8,358 nucleotides of DNA from an uncultured Bacillota bacterium (GTDB taxonomy: Bacteria; Bacillota; Clostridia; Peptostreptococcales; Anaerovoracaceae): contig CAMNNV010000045.1 in NCBI GenBank assembly GCA_946546075.1, forward strand, positions 1 through 8,358, written 5' to 3'. Both the position numbers and the translations under genes were made by a program. Shown one piece after another: positions 1 through 7,240 of this stretch. The stretch's first letter is position 1. Every line of letters begins with the position of its first letter. Below the pieces are notes generated by a model that saw only the letters and a list, made by a program, of their open reading frames with translations, made no database searches and was not told where the DNA came from.

Positions 1-30
1 GGATTCCCGACTTCGATTTTTGGGGTGTAA

Positions 31-117
31 ATATACATTTTTTTTACATGGCGAAAAAATGTATAACCGGGTATGACCAGAATATACATTTTCGCCTATA
101 TATCAAAAAATGTATAA
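31..117. repeat. Two AT-rich hairpins forming a 51-bp-spaced tandem repeat
   Basis: The arms TATACATTTTTT (32-43) and AAAAAATGTATA (54-65) form a perfect 12-bp stem around a 10-base loop. The same arrangement recurs exactly 51 bases later: TATACATTTT (83-92) pairs with AAAATGTATA (107-116), inside AAAAAATGTATA at 105-116. The two 36-base blocks (31-66 and 82-117) agree at their ends but differ in the middle, so the arms look conserved and the loops free. Neither stem is followed by a T-run on either strand, so these are not ordinary intrinsic terminators. They could be operator sites for a gene left of the window, or copies of a dispersed intergenic repeat. The function is unknown. Confidence 0.7.
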
Positions 118-137
118 TTTCGGTGTTCTCGAGGCTG

Positions 138-177
138 CCCCGGCAACAAAGCCCGCCCCGGCAAAAAGCCCGCCCGG
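138..177. repeat. Short GC-rich direct repeat
   Basis: CCCCGGCAACAAAGCCCG (138-155) is followed at once by CCCCGGCAAAAAGCCCG (156-172), and a third partial unit CCCGG starts at 173. The units differ by one substitution and a one-base indel. The stretch contrasts sharply with the AT-rich DNA on both sides. No open frame here looks coding. It may be a small tandem duplication or the edge of a degraded repeat. Confidence 0.55.
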
Positions 178-230
178 TCCGGTTGAGAAGTCCGACTGGC
201 AACTAAGGTTGCGCAGCAATAACCAACCCA

Positions 231-259
231 CAACAACAAAAAATGACGCTTGGGCGTCA
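231..259 (-). terminator. Second (distal) intrinsic terminator of asd
   Basis: Read on the minus strand, TGACGC (259-254), loop CCAA and GCGTCA (249-244) form a perfect 6-bp stem, followed by six T and then GTTGTTG (243 to about 231). It lies directly beyond the stronger hairpin at 260-294 and probably acts as a back-up for leftward transcription leaving asd. Confidence 0.65.
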
Positions 260-294
260 AACAAAAAAGGAGCCGCCTTGTAGGCAGCTCCTTT
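260..294 (-). terminator. Primary intrinsic terminator of asd
   Basis: On the minus strand, AAAGGAGC-T-GCCT (294-282) pairs with AGGC-G-GCTCCTTT (278-266) around a 3-base loop (281-279). The single non-Watson-Crick position is a U·G wobble in the minus-strand RNA but a C/A mismatch on the plus strand, which supports the leftward direction. Six T (268-263), then GTTT, form the U-tract. It begins 11 bases after the asd stop codon. Confidence 0.9.
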
Positions 295-305
295 CAATAC
301 TGTTC

Positions 306-1313
306 TTAGTCTGGCAGCTTCTCCAGAAGTTTCTCTGCGATCTGTACTGCGTTTGTTGCTGCACCCTTACGGATGTTGTCAGCTACGCACCAGAGGTTGA
401 TGCCGTTCTCGACGGAGAAGTCTCTTCTGATTCTTCCAACGTATACAGGGTCTGTTCCTGCAGCATCGAGAGCCAGTGGATATACATTGTTCTGTACGTC
501 ATCCTGGACTACGAGGCCCGGAGTGTTCTTGAAGAGCTCGATGATGTCTTCCAGTTCAAATGGCTTCTTCAGCTCGATGTTGATGGATTCGCTGTGTCCG
601 TAGAATACAGGAACTCTTGCTGTTGTTGCAGTTACCTTGATATCGTCGTCGTGAAGGATCTTGTGCGTCTCATTGATCATCTTCATTTCTTCCTTCGTGT
701 ATCCGTTTTCGAGGAATACGTCGATGTGAGGAAGGATGTTGTTAGCGATCGGATGAGCGTATGCTTCCAGCGGTGCATCGTTTCCTTCAAGTCCATTCTC
801 CAAGTCGTGGATACCCTTGATGCCGGATCCTGCTACAGCCTGGTAAGTGGAGTACACAACTCTCTTGATGCCGTACTTGTCCTGGAGCGGCTTGAGAGGT
901 ACCATAGCCTGGATCGTTGAGCAGTTAGGGTTCGCGATGATGCCGTGGTTCCAGTCGATGTCTTCCGGGTTTACTTCCGGTACTACGAGTGGAACGTCAT
1001 CATACATTCTCCACTGGCTGCTGTTATCTACTACTATGCATCCGTGCTCTGCTGCGATAGGTGCAAATTTAGCACTTGTGCCACCGCCTGCTGAGAAGAG
1101 CGCGATGTCGATCGGTTTATCGAAAGAATGCTCGGTAAGCTCTTCTACAACATAATCTTTGCCCTTAACTGTCAGTGTCTTGCCGGCGGATTTGGCTGAT
1201 GCCATAAGGTACAGATTCTCATAAGGGAAATCTCTTTCTTCGAGAACCTTGAGGAATGTTGAACCAACAACTCCTGTTGCGCCAACGACTGCAATGTTAG
1301 GTTTTCTTTTCAT
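306..1313 (-). CDS. asd: Aspartate-semialdehyde dehydrogenase
   Basis: This enzyme catalyses NADPH-dependent reduction of 4-aspartyl phosphate to aspartate 4-semialdehyde in the cytoplasm. This is the branch point towards diaminopimelate/lysine, threonine and methionine. The protein has 335 residues, a normal family length. Visible motifs are the Rossmann loop GATGVVG (11-17), SAGGG (74-78), the NPNCST catalytic block with nucleophile Cys131, Gln158 in STYQAVAGSG, EAYAHPIANN (183-192), ETHKI (215-219), substrate-binding Arg233 and general acid/base His240. The start is fixed by AGGAGG (1326-1321), 7 bases before the ATG. It is transcribed away from ftsK from its own promoter and closed by two terminators, so it is probably monocistronic. 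The leader is only about 28 bases, leaving no room for a lysine riboswitch. Many codons are T- or A-ending with AGA for arginine, unlike the C/G-ending genes to the right, which may reflect high expression. Confidence 0.97.
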   Translation of the reverse strand: MKRKPNIAVVGATGVVGSTFLKVLEERDFPYENLYLMASAKSAGKTLTVKGKDYVVEELTEHSFDKPIDIALFSAGGGTSAKFAPIAAEHGCIVVDNSSQWRMYDDVPLVVPEVNPEDIDWNHGIIANPNCSTIQAMVPLKPLQDKYGIKRVVYSTYQAVAGSGIKGIHDLENGLEGNDAPLEAYAHPIANNILPHIDVFLENGYTKEEMKMINETHKILHDDDIKVTATTARVPVFYGHSESINIELKKPFELEDIIELFKNTPGLVVQDDVQNNVYPLALDAAGTDPVYVGRIRRDFSVENGINLWCVADNIRKGAATNAVQIAEKLLEKLPD

Positions 1314-1348
1314 TTGCTTACCTCCTGATTAAATTAACTTTAGAGTAA

Positions 1349-1378
1349 ATTATAAACCTAGTTGCCGTTTTTTGTAAA
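1349..1378 (-). promoter_or_regulatory. Probable sigma-A promoter of asd
   Basis: On the minus strand, TTTACA (1378-1373) and a consensus TATAAT (1354-1349) are separated by 18 bases, in an AT-rich spacer just upstream of asd. Transcription would start near 1342, giving a leader of roughly 28 bases. This is inferred from consensus only. Confidence 0.65.
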
Positions 1379-1406
1379 GAGGACTTATATATTATTAATC
1401 AATAAA

Positions 1407-1437
1407 TTACACATTTTTATACTACATATGGTATAAT
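1407..1437 (+). promoter_or_regulatory. Probable extended -10 promoter of the ftsK series
   Basis: TGGTATAAT (1429-1437) is a consensus -10 with the TGn extension. A weak -35 is possible at TTACAC (1407-1412, 19-base spacer) or TACACA (1408-1413, 18-base spacer). The start would be near 1444, giving a leader of about 30 bases before the ftsK ATG. A loose palindrome, ATACTACATATGGTAT (1419-1434), overlaps the -10. The promoter is back-to-back with that of asd. Confidence 0.65.
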
Positions 1438-1472
1438 TCACTAAGTATGAAACCTATACGAAAGGGATATTC

Positions 1473-4085
1473 ATGGCCAATCAGAGAAACAATAAAAATA
1501 AATCAAAAAGGTCAGCGAAAAACACGAGAAGCAGCTCAACAAGATCGAGAGCGAAGGCTGCAGTCGAGCCGGTGATCGACGAAGAACGTCTGGCGAGATC
1601 CCACAGGATCAGAGACGAGATCATAGCAGTCGTCATCATCGCTCTGGGCGTTTTTCTCATCGTGGCATTCCAGACAAATGCAGGTGGTGAATCAGGTAAG
1701 GTCCTCGGAGAAGTATTCAAGGGCATTTTCGGGTTCACTGCTTTTCTGTTGCCTTATTACTTCATACTCGGCGGCATACTCATCTTCGCCAAAAAGATGA
1801 TACATATCGGGGTAAAGGCTGTCATTCTCTCGGTGATCATCTATCTCATGCTTGCCATCGTCAACGCCGGAAGGTTCATCGATGCAAAGAATATCGATCT
1901 GTCTCCGGATGCCATGGGTGTCTATTACAACAACGGTATGGCACTCGATGACGGGGGCGTTTTTGGCATGGTGGTCGGCGGTCTCATCGTGAAAGCCATC
2001 GGCATAGCAGGATTGTACATCCTCGCCATCGTGGTTCTTTTCATCTGTCTGCTCCTGGTTCTCGATACTCCTGTTTCACGTATGTTCGAGAACGCCAAAG
2101 TCAAGAAGGAACATATGGACGAGCAAAGAGCCGAGAGAAGGGCTGAGCGCGAGAGGATCAGAGAAGAGATGAGGCTCCAGGAAGAAGCCGAAAGAGAAGC
2201 TGCCATCGCCGCAGAGGAAGCGCGCCGCAGAAACGAAGAGAAGTATCGCCTCGCAAAGCTTGAGGATGGTCCGCAGTACGACTCCGGGTACGACAAGATG
2301 CCGGAGCCTGAACCGAAGAAAGAAAAGAAGCGCGGGCTTTTCGATATCATCAGCAAGGGTCCGGGAAGTGCAGAGGATACGCTTTCCGGTAAAGAAGGAT
2401 ACAACGTTCCAGACGATGACGAGCCGGATCACAAGCCGATCGATCCGGAGGATCCGTACGGACTGGGTGAAGACAGCTACTGGAACTCCGGTAACGATGA
2501 GGACATCGCCATCGATGATTCTCACAGCGGCAAGAACAAAAAAGACGATGAGCCTGTCATGACGAACAGCGAGGCTGCGAAGCAGAGGCTCAGCGATGAT
2601 GAGATCAATACGTCCCAGATCGTAAACTACGAATTCCCGCAGATCTCCCTGCTGAAGGAGAACCGCAGGAAGGCGGTCAAGGGAGACAGCGGTGCAGAGC
2701 TCAGGCGCAAGGCTCAGAAGCTCGAAGATGTGCTGCACAGCTTCAATATCGATGCGGACGTCGTCAACGTGACCCAGGGTCCTACCGTTACAAGATATGA
2801 AGTGCACCCGAACAGCGGCGTCAAGGTCAAGGGCATCAAGAGCCTGGCAGACGACATCGCCCTGAACATGGAGGCCAAGAGCATACGTATCGAGGCACCG
2901 ATCCCGGGCAAGCCAGCCGTAGGTATCGAGATCGAAAACGACAAGATCAACATGGTCACCATCAGAGAACTCATCGATTCCGAAGCCTTCAAGAACGCAG
3001 AGTCGAAGATCACATTCGTGGTGGGCAAAGACATCAGCGGCAACGATATCGTGGCCGACCTCAAGTCCATGCCGCACCTTCTCATAGCAGGTTCCACCGG
3101 CTCCGGTAAGAGTGTGTGCATCAACAGCATCATCACCAGTTTCCTTTATAAGGCACGTCCGGATGAGGTCAAGCTGGTCCTGGTAGACCCGAAGGTGGTC
3201 GAACTTGCCAACTATAACGGCATACCGCATCTTCTCATCCCTGTGGTCACAGACCCGGGCAAGGCTGCCGCAGCACTGAACTGGGCAGTAGCGGAGATGG
3301 ATGAACGATACAGGAAATTCGCAGAAGAAGGAGCAAGAGAGCTTTCCAGCTTCAACGATCATATGAGAATGGAAGGAAGAGATGATGAAGTCATGCCGCA
3401 GGTGGTCATCATCATCGACGAGCTGGCTGATCTGATGATCACGGCACCTTCCCAGGTGGAGGATTCCATCTGCAGACTGGCCCAGAAGGCAAGAGCGGCC
3501 GGAATGCACCTGATCGTAGCGACACAGAGGCCTTCCGTAGACGTCATCACAGGTGTCATCAAGGCCAACATCCCTTCGAGGATCGCCTTCGCCGTATCAT
3601 CCCAGGTGGACTCAAGAACCATCCTCGATATGGCAGGAGCAGAGAAACTCGTGGGCAAGGGCGACATGCTCTTCAACCCACTCGGCACCGGCAAACCTTT
3701 GCGTGTGCAGGGTACCTTCATCAGCGACCAGGAGGTCAACAAGGTCATCGACTTCGTCAAATCGCAGTCTGAGGAAGAACCGGAATATGCGGAGCACGTC
3801 ATCGACAGGATCGAGAATGCCAATGCTCCCGCTGCAGCTGCCGATAATCCTCCGGAAGACGAACTGCTGCCGGATGCCATCGAGTACGTAGTGCAGGCAC
3901 AGCAGGCTTCCATAAGCATGCTCCAGAGAAGGTTCCGGATAGGATATAACAGGGCGGCGCGCATCGTCGACATGATGGAAGAGCGTCAGATCGTAGGACC
4001 GCAGGACGGAAGCAGACCAAGGGCCGTCCTGATCACAGAAGAAGAACTGCAGGAGATGACTGGTGCAGCGGAGGATTTGATCTAG
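1473..4085 (+). CDS. ftsK: DNA translocase FtsK/SpoIIIE
   Basis: This is a membrane-anchored, ATP-driven DNA pump that clears chromosome DNA from the division septum and helps dimer resolution (SpoIIIE does this in sporulation). The 870-residue protein starts with a basic, Lys/Arg/Asn/Ser-rich tail (1-30). Hydrophobic segments follow at about 50-67, 85-105, 113-131 and 163-197 (one or two passes). An Arg/Glu-rich helical stretch covers 209-262, then a polar acidic linker to about 384. The motor starts near 385, with Walker A GSTGSGKS (540-547, Lys546), Walker B VVIIIDE (Asp649, Glu650) and ATQRPSVDVITG from 683. The DNA-orienting winged-helix gamma domain occupies about 797-862. The ATG at 1473 follows GAAAGGGAT with suitable spacing. 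It heads the rightward series, and its TAG stop touches the rimO ATG. Sequence alone does not separate an FtsK from a SpoIIIE role. Confidence 0.96.
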   Translation: MANQRNNKNKSKRSAKNTRSSSTRSRAKAAVEPVIDEERLARSHRIRDEIIAVVIIALGVFLIVAFQTNAGGESGKVLGEVFKGIFGFTAFLLPYYFILGGILIFAKKMIHIGVKAVILSVIIYLMLAIVNAGRFIDAKNIDLSPDAMGVYYNNGMALDDGGVFGMVVGGLIVKAIGIAGLYILAIVVLFICLLLVLDTPVSRMFENAKVKKEHMDEQRAERRAERERIREEMRLQEEAEREAAIAAEEARRRNEEKYRLAKLEDGPQYDSGYDKMPEPEPKKEKKRGLFDIISKGPGSAEDTLSGKEGYNVPDDDEPDHKPIDPEDPYGLGEDSYWNSGNDEDIAIDDSHSGKNKKDDEPVMTNSEAAKQRLSDDEINTSQIVNYEFPQISLLKENRRKAVKGDSGAELRRKAQKLEDVLHSFNIDADVVNVTQGPTVTRYEVHPNSGVKVKGIKSLADDIALNMEAKSIRIEAPIPGKPAVGIEIENDKINMVTIRELIDSEAFKNAESKITFVVGKDISGNDIVADLKSMPHLLIAGSTGSGKSVCINSIITSFLYKARPDEVKLVLVDPKVVELANYNGIPHLLIPVVTDPGKAAAALNWAVAEMDERYRKFAEEGARELSSFNDHMRMEGRDDEVMPQVVIIIDELADLMITAPSQVEDSICRLAQKARAAGMHLIVATQRPSVDVITGVIKANIPSRIAFAVSSQVDSRTILDMAGAEKLVGKGDMLFNPLGTGKPLRVQGTFISDQEVNKVIDFVKSQSEEEPEYAEHVIDRIENANAPAAAADNPPEDELLPDAIEYVVQAQQASISMLQRRFRIGYNRAARIVDMMEERQIVGPQDGSRPRAVLITEEELQEMTGAAEDLI

Positions 4086-5420
4086 ATGAAATTATATATA
4101 GAGACAATGGGATGCCCGAAGAATTTCAACGATTCGGAAGGCATAGCAGGTATATGGGAGAAGGCCGGCCTGGATCTTACAGATGATCCGTATGAGGCGG
4201 ACGCTCTCATGGTGAACACCTGCGGATTCATAAATGACGCCAAGGTGGAGTCCATCGACAAGATCTTTGAACTGGCAAGGCTGGCAGAAGAGACGGCAGA
4301 GGGTGATGATAAGAAGCTGCTCATCGTTTCGGGCTGCCTCACTCAGAGATTCGGCGATGACCTCTATGAGGAGATCCCGGAGATCGACCTTATCATGGGC
4401 GTCAACGATTACGAGAAACTCCCGGACATCGTGAGATCTCACAAAAAAGGCGCGCGTCACAAAGTGATCAGCGGGGGACCTTGTGAGTTCACGGAGTTCA
4501 CATCGAGAAAGTACGAGGACGATCCGTACACATCGACCATCCGGATCGCAGAGGGCTGCAACAACTGCTGCGCATACTGCGTCATCCCGCAGATCCGAGG
4601 GGGATACCGGAGCAGGCCGATGGAGCACATCCTGGAGGAAGCGCAGCACATGGCAAAGCTGGGGACGAAGGAACTCATCCTCATCGCCCAGGACGTCACC
4701 GAGTACGGCACAGACCTCTACGGGAAGATGATGCTCCCGGAACTTTTGCGGGAAATGTGCAAGGTGGATGGGATCCGCTGGATCCGTCTGATGTACTGCT
4801 ACGAGGATAAGATCACGGATGAACTCATAGACGTGATGGCGACGGAACCGAAGATCTGCCATTACATCGACATTCCTTTGCAGCACGTGTCCGATCATGT
4901 GCTGGGGGAGATGAACCGCAGATCCACGAAGGCTTCCATTACGGATACGATCGGCAGGCTGAGAAGCCGCATCCCGGATATCCACATCAGGACGACGTTC
5001 ATCACGGGATTCCCGGGTGAAACGGAGGAGGATTTCGACGAGCTCTATGATTTTGCAGAGGAGACGCGGTTCGAAAGGCTGGGCGTGTTCGCTTACTCGA
5101 GAGAGGAGGGGACGCCTGCCGGTGACAGAGAAGACCAGATCGATGAGGATGTGAAGCAGCAGAGGGCGGACTCCATCATGCGCATGCAGGTGGATATCTC
5201 TGCGGAGATCAACAGGGCCAAGATCGGCGGGCTGTTCGAAGTCATGGTGGACGGAAAGGACAGCGAGGGTGCGTATATCGGACGTACGATGTACGATGCG
5301 CCGGAGATCGATAATACAGTGATTTTTGAAGCGGATAGGGATCTGACACCGGGTGATATGGTGATGGTGCGGATCACGGACGCTTTTGATTATGACCTTA
5401 CAGGAAAGGTGGAGGACTAA
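4086..5420 (+). CDS. rimO: Ribosomal protein S12 methylthiotransferase RimO
   Basis: RimO is a radical-SAM enzyme that adds a methylthio group to the conserved aspartate of ribosomal protein S12, using two iron-sulfur clusters. The 444 residues have the expected order. The N-terminal MTTase domain carries cluster ligands Cys10, Cys46 and Cys84. The radical-SAM domain has the C-x3-C-x2-C motif at Cys158, Cys162 and Cys165, followed by VIPQIRGGYRSRP. A C-terminal TRAM domain starts at about 376. NTCGFINDAKVESI, FAYSREEGTPA and the TRAM segment GRTMYDAPEID favour RimO over the tRNA enzyme MiaB. An extra Cys161 sits inside the motif, where a basic residue is common. The ATG immediately follows the ftsK stop. 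GGAGGA (4070-4075), inside ftsK and 10 bases upstream, is its binding site, so translational coupling is likely. Confidence 0.96.
   Translation: MKLYIETMGCPKNFNDSEGIAGIWEKAGLDLTDDPYEADALMVNTCGFINDAKVESIDKIFELARLAEETAEGDDKKLLIVSGCLTQRFGDDLYEEIPEIDLIMGVNDYEKLPDIVRSHKKGARHKVISGGPCEFTEFTSRKYEDDPYTSTIRIAEGCNNCCAYCVIPQIRGGYRSRPMEHILEEAQHMAKLGTKELILIAQDVTEYGTDLYGKMMLPELLREMCKVDGIRWIRLMYCYEDKITDELIDVMATEPKICHYIDIPLQHVSDHVLGEMNRRSTKASITDTIGRLRSRIPDIHIRTTFITGFPGETEEDFDELYDFAEETRFERLGVFAYSREEGTPAGDREDQIDEDVKQQRADSIMRMQVDISAEINRAKIGGLFEVMVDGKDSEGAYIGRTMYDAPEIDNTVIFEADRDLTPGDMVMVRITDAFDYDLTGKVED
5411..5415 (+). promoter_or_regulatory. Ribosome binding site that sets the pgsA start
   Basis: GGAGG lies in the last codons of rimO, 6 bases before the ATG at 5422. 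An in-frame ATG at 5386 lies deep inside rimO and would add 12 residues (MIMTLQERWRTK) not expected in the family. The ATG at 5422 is therefore chosen. Confidence 0.85.
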
Positions 5421-5421
5421 A

Positions 5422-5955
5422 ATGAATTTACCTAACAAATTGACAATGGGAAGGATCTTCGCGATCCCGGTATTTATCGTCGTGTTCATCATGGGCTTCC
5501 GGGTCGCGGCGTGCATCATTTTCATCGCGGCATCCCTGACGGATATGCTGGACGGATACATCGCAAGGAAATACAATCTTGTGACGAATTTCGGTAAACT
5601 GATGGACCCGCTGGCGGACAAACTGCTGACCATGACGGCTTTCGTGCTTCTGGTAGCGTCTGGTGATGCGGCGGCGTGGATCGTAGTCGTGATCCTGGGA
5701 AGAGAGTTCATCATCACAGGTATGAGACAGGTTGCAGCAGCGCAGGGGATCGTCATTGCAGCTGGTGTTACCGGCAAGATCAAGACCATCACGCAGATGA
5801 TCGCGATACCTCTTCTGCTTCTGGACAACTGGCCATGCAGCGTGCTCTGTCCGCAGGTGCCGCTGGATCAGATCTTCCTGTATCTGGCCCTTGCCATGAC
5901 CGTAGTATCCGGCGTGGAATATATCGCAAAGAACAAGCAGCTTTTCGCACAGTAA
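5422..5955 (+). CDS. pgsA: CDP-diacylglycerol--glycerol-3-phosphate 3-phosphatidyltransferase
   Basis: This integral membrane enzyme transfers the phosphatidyl group from CDP-diacylglycerol to glycerol 3-phosphate. The product is phosphatidylglycerol phosphate, the committed step to phosphatidylglycerol and cardiolipin. The protein has 177 residues from the chosen start. It carries a complete CDP-alcohol phosphatidyltransferase signature D-x2-DG-x2-AR-x8-G-x3-D-x3-D: Asp41, Asp44, Gly45, Ala48, Arg49, Gly58, Asp62 and catalytic Asp66. The N-terminus MNLPNKLTMGRIFAIP is typical of PgsA. Most of the remainder is hydrophobic, consistent with about five or six membrane helices. The start lies 1 base after the rimO stop and cinA begins 12 bases downstream. 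Other family members share the signature, but the length, N-terminus and position before cinA support PgsA. Confidence 0.94.
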   Translation: MNLPNKLTMGRIFAIPVFIVVFIMGFRVAACIIFIAASLTDMLDGYIARKYNLVTNFGKLMDPLADKLLTMTAFVLLVASGDAAAWIVVVILGREFIITGMRQVAAAQGIVIAAGVTGKIKTITQMIAIPLLLLDNWPCSVLCPQVPLDQIFLYLALAMTVVSGVEYIAKNKQLFAQ

Positions 5956-5967
5956 GAGGCATTAGAG

Positions 5968-7197
5968 ATGAAGACAGCGATTTTGACTGTCGGGACAGAG
6001 ATCCTGTTCGGACAGATCGTCAATACGAATACCGTTTATCTGACCCGGGAACTCAACAACCTGGGTTTTGATGTGCTATACCATTATACGGTGGGGGACA
6101 ATCCGGATAGAGTGACCGAAATGATGGAGATGGCTCTGAAGGACGTGGACGTGATCATCACGACGGGAGGCCTTGGACCTACGCAGGATGATCTTACAAA
6201 GGAAGTGGCGTGCCGCGTTTTCAAAGACGAGCTCATCATGAACGAGACGGCTCTGGAGGCCATGAAGGCGTATTTCACGAGGACCGGCAGGGTGATGCCG
6301 GAGAACAACGTGAAGCAGGCTCTCATGCCGTCGCGCTCTGTCGTCTTCCAAAACGATGCCGGTACGGCTCCCGGATTCGCGCTGGAGCACGACGGGAAGT
6401 ACATCCTTTGCATGCCGGGGGTGCCTCGGGAGATGTACAGGATGTGGGAGATCAGCGCCCGTCCGTTCCTGGAGAGGATGAGCGACAGCGTGCTGAGCTA
6501 TCGCATGCTGCGGTGCTTCGGCGTAGGAGAGTCTCACCTTGAGACCATGCTTCTGCCGCTGATCGACGGGCAGACGGATCCGACCATCGCGACTTACGCC
6601 AAGGAAGGGGAGTGCACCGTCCGAGTGGCATCGAAGCGGCCGACGAAGGCGGAAGCAGATGCGGCTGTGGACGAGATGGTGGCTAAAGTGGATGAGATCA
6701 TCGGCGAGTACTGCTTCAGCCACGATAACGAAGATCTTGTGCAGGTGGTGGCCGATAAACTTCTGAGCAAGGGGCTGACCATCGCAAGCGCAGAGTCCTG
6801 CACCGGCGGACTGTTTGCGGCAGCACTGACAGATATACCGGGGATCTCCGCATCCTTCATGGCAGGTCTCGTGACCTATAGCAACGAAGCGAAAATGCGG
6901 GATCTGGGAGTATCCGCGGATACTTTGGAAAAGTACGGTGCGGTGAGTGAAGAGACGGCTCGCGAGATGGTAGAAGGCCTCTATGAGAGGACCGGGTGCG
7001 ATGTCTGTATCTCTGTTACGGGGATCGCAGGGCCGGGAGGCGGCACACCGGAGAAACCGGTGGGACTCGTGTATATCGGGTTCAAGTACGGAGATAAATG
7101 TTTTGTTACGAAGAAACTTGCCAGCGGGGCGTCTCGTAAGTGGACGAGAAACCACACGCTGCTGAGCATGCTGGATATCGTGAGAAGAAATATTTGA
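5968..7197 (+). CDS. cinA: CinA: MoCF-like domain plus nicotinamide-nucleotide amidase domain
   Basis: This is a two-domain cytoplasmic protein of 409 residues, normal for full-length CinA. The N-terminal molybdopterin-binding-like (COG1058) domain shows TVGTEILFGQIVNTN (from 7), TTGGLGPTQDD (65-75) and MPGVPREM (149-156). In some bacteria this domain has ADP-ribose pyrophosphatase activity. The C-terminal PncC-type domain deamidates NMN to nicotinate mononucleotide in NAD salvage. It shows ASAESCTGG (273-281), GLVTYSNEAK, GAVSEETA, SVTGIAGPGGGTP (349-361) and a late R-x3-R pair in SRKWTR. AAGAGG, 8 bases before the ATG at 5968, supports the start. The gene ends TGA directly followed by an in-frame TAA. 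In Firmicutes cinA commonly precedes recA and is linked to competence or DNA damage, but recA is not next here. Confidence 0.95.
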   Translation: MKTAILTVGTEILFGQIVNTNTVYLTRELNNLGFDVLYHYTVGDNPDRVTEMMEMALKDVDVIITTGGLGPTQDDLTKEVACRVFKDELIMNETALEAMKAYFTRTGRVMPENNVKQALMPSRSVVFQNDAGTAPGFALEHDGKYILCMPGVPREMYRMWEISARPFLERMSDSVLSYRMLRCFGVGESHLETMLLPLIDGQTDPTIATYAKEGECTVRVASKRPTKAEADAAVDEMVAKVDEIIGEYCFSHDNEDLVQVVADKLLSKGLTIASAESCTGGLFAAALTDIPGISASFMAGLVTYSNEAKMRDLGVSADTLEKYGAVSEETAREMVEGLYERTGCDVCISVTGIAGPGGGTPEKPVGLVYIGFKYGDKCFVTKKLASGASRKWTRNHTLLSMLDIVRRNI

Positions 7198-7200
7198 TAA

Positions 7201-7221
7201 AGGGGCGCAGAAAGCGCCTCT
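7201..7221 (+). other. Intercistronic hairpin between cinA and the channel gene
   Basis: AGGGGCGC (7201-7208) and GCGCCTCT (7214-7221) form an 8-bp stem with one G·U pair and a five-base AGAAA loop, starting right after the double stop of cinA. It is followed by ATTGATACGG, not a U-tract, so efficient termination is doubtful. It could be a weak attenuator or an RNA stabilising/processing element that lowers or uncouples expression of the next gene. Confidence 0.55.
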
Positions 7222-7240
7222 ATTGATACGGAGTGAAACG

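Noticed and set aside
31..117. A minimal CRISPR array
   Set aside because: There are only two units, the repeats are palindromic with variable centres rather than constant repeats with unique spacers, and no cas genes are present.
103..297. A 64-codon minus-strand frame beyond asd, possibly a small peptide
   Set aside because: It begins inside the primary asd terminator, runs through both terminators and the GC repeat into a hairpin repeat, and has no binding site or conserved feature.
243..920. A 225-codon plus-strand open frame opposite asd
   Set aside because: It begins inside the asd terminators, is full of Cys/Val/Leu/Ser from reversed codons, and asd is unambiguous on the other strand.
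1314..1342. A lysine riboswitch or T-box leader for asd
   Set aside because: The predicted leader is only about 28 bases, too short for either structure.
2076..3509. A 477-codon minus-strand open frame opposite ftsK
   Set aside because: It lies wholly within the conserved FtsK motor and linker coding region and shows low-complexity composition with no motif. It is a shadow.
4092..5828. A 578-codon open frame on the minus strand across rimO and most of pgsA
   Set aside because: It is antisense to two clearly conserved genes, is rich in His/Arg/Asp/Leu as expected from reversed C/G-ending codons, and has no recognisable domain. It is a codon-bias shadow.
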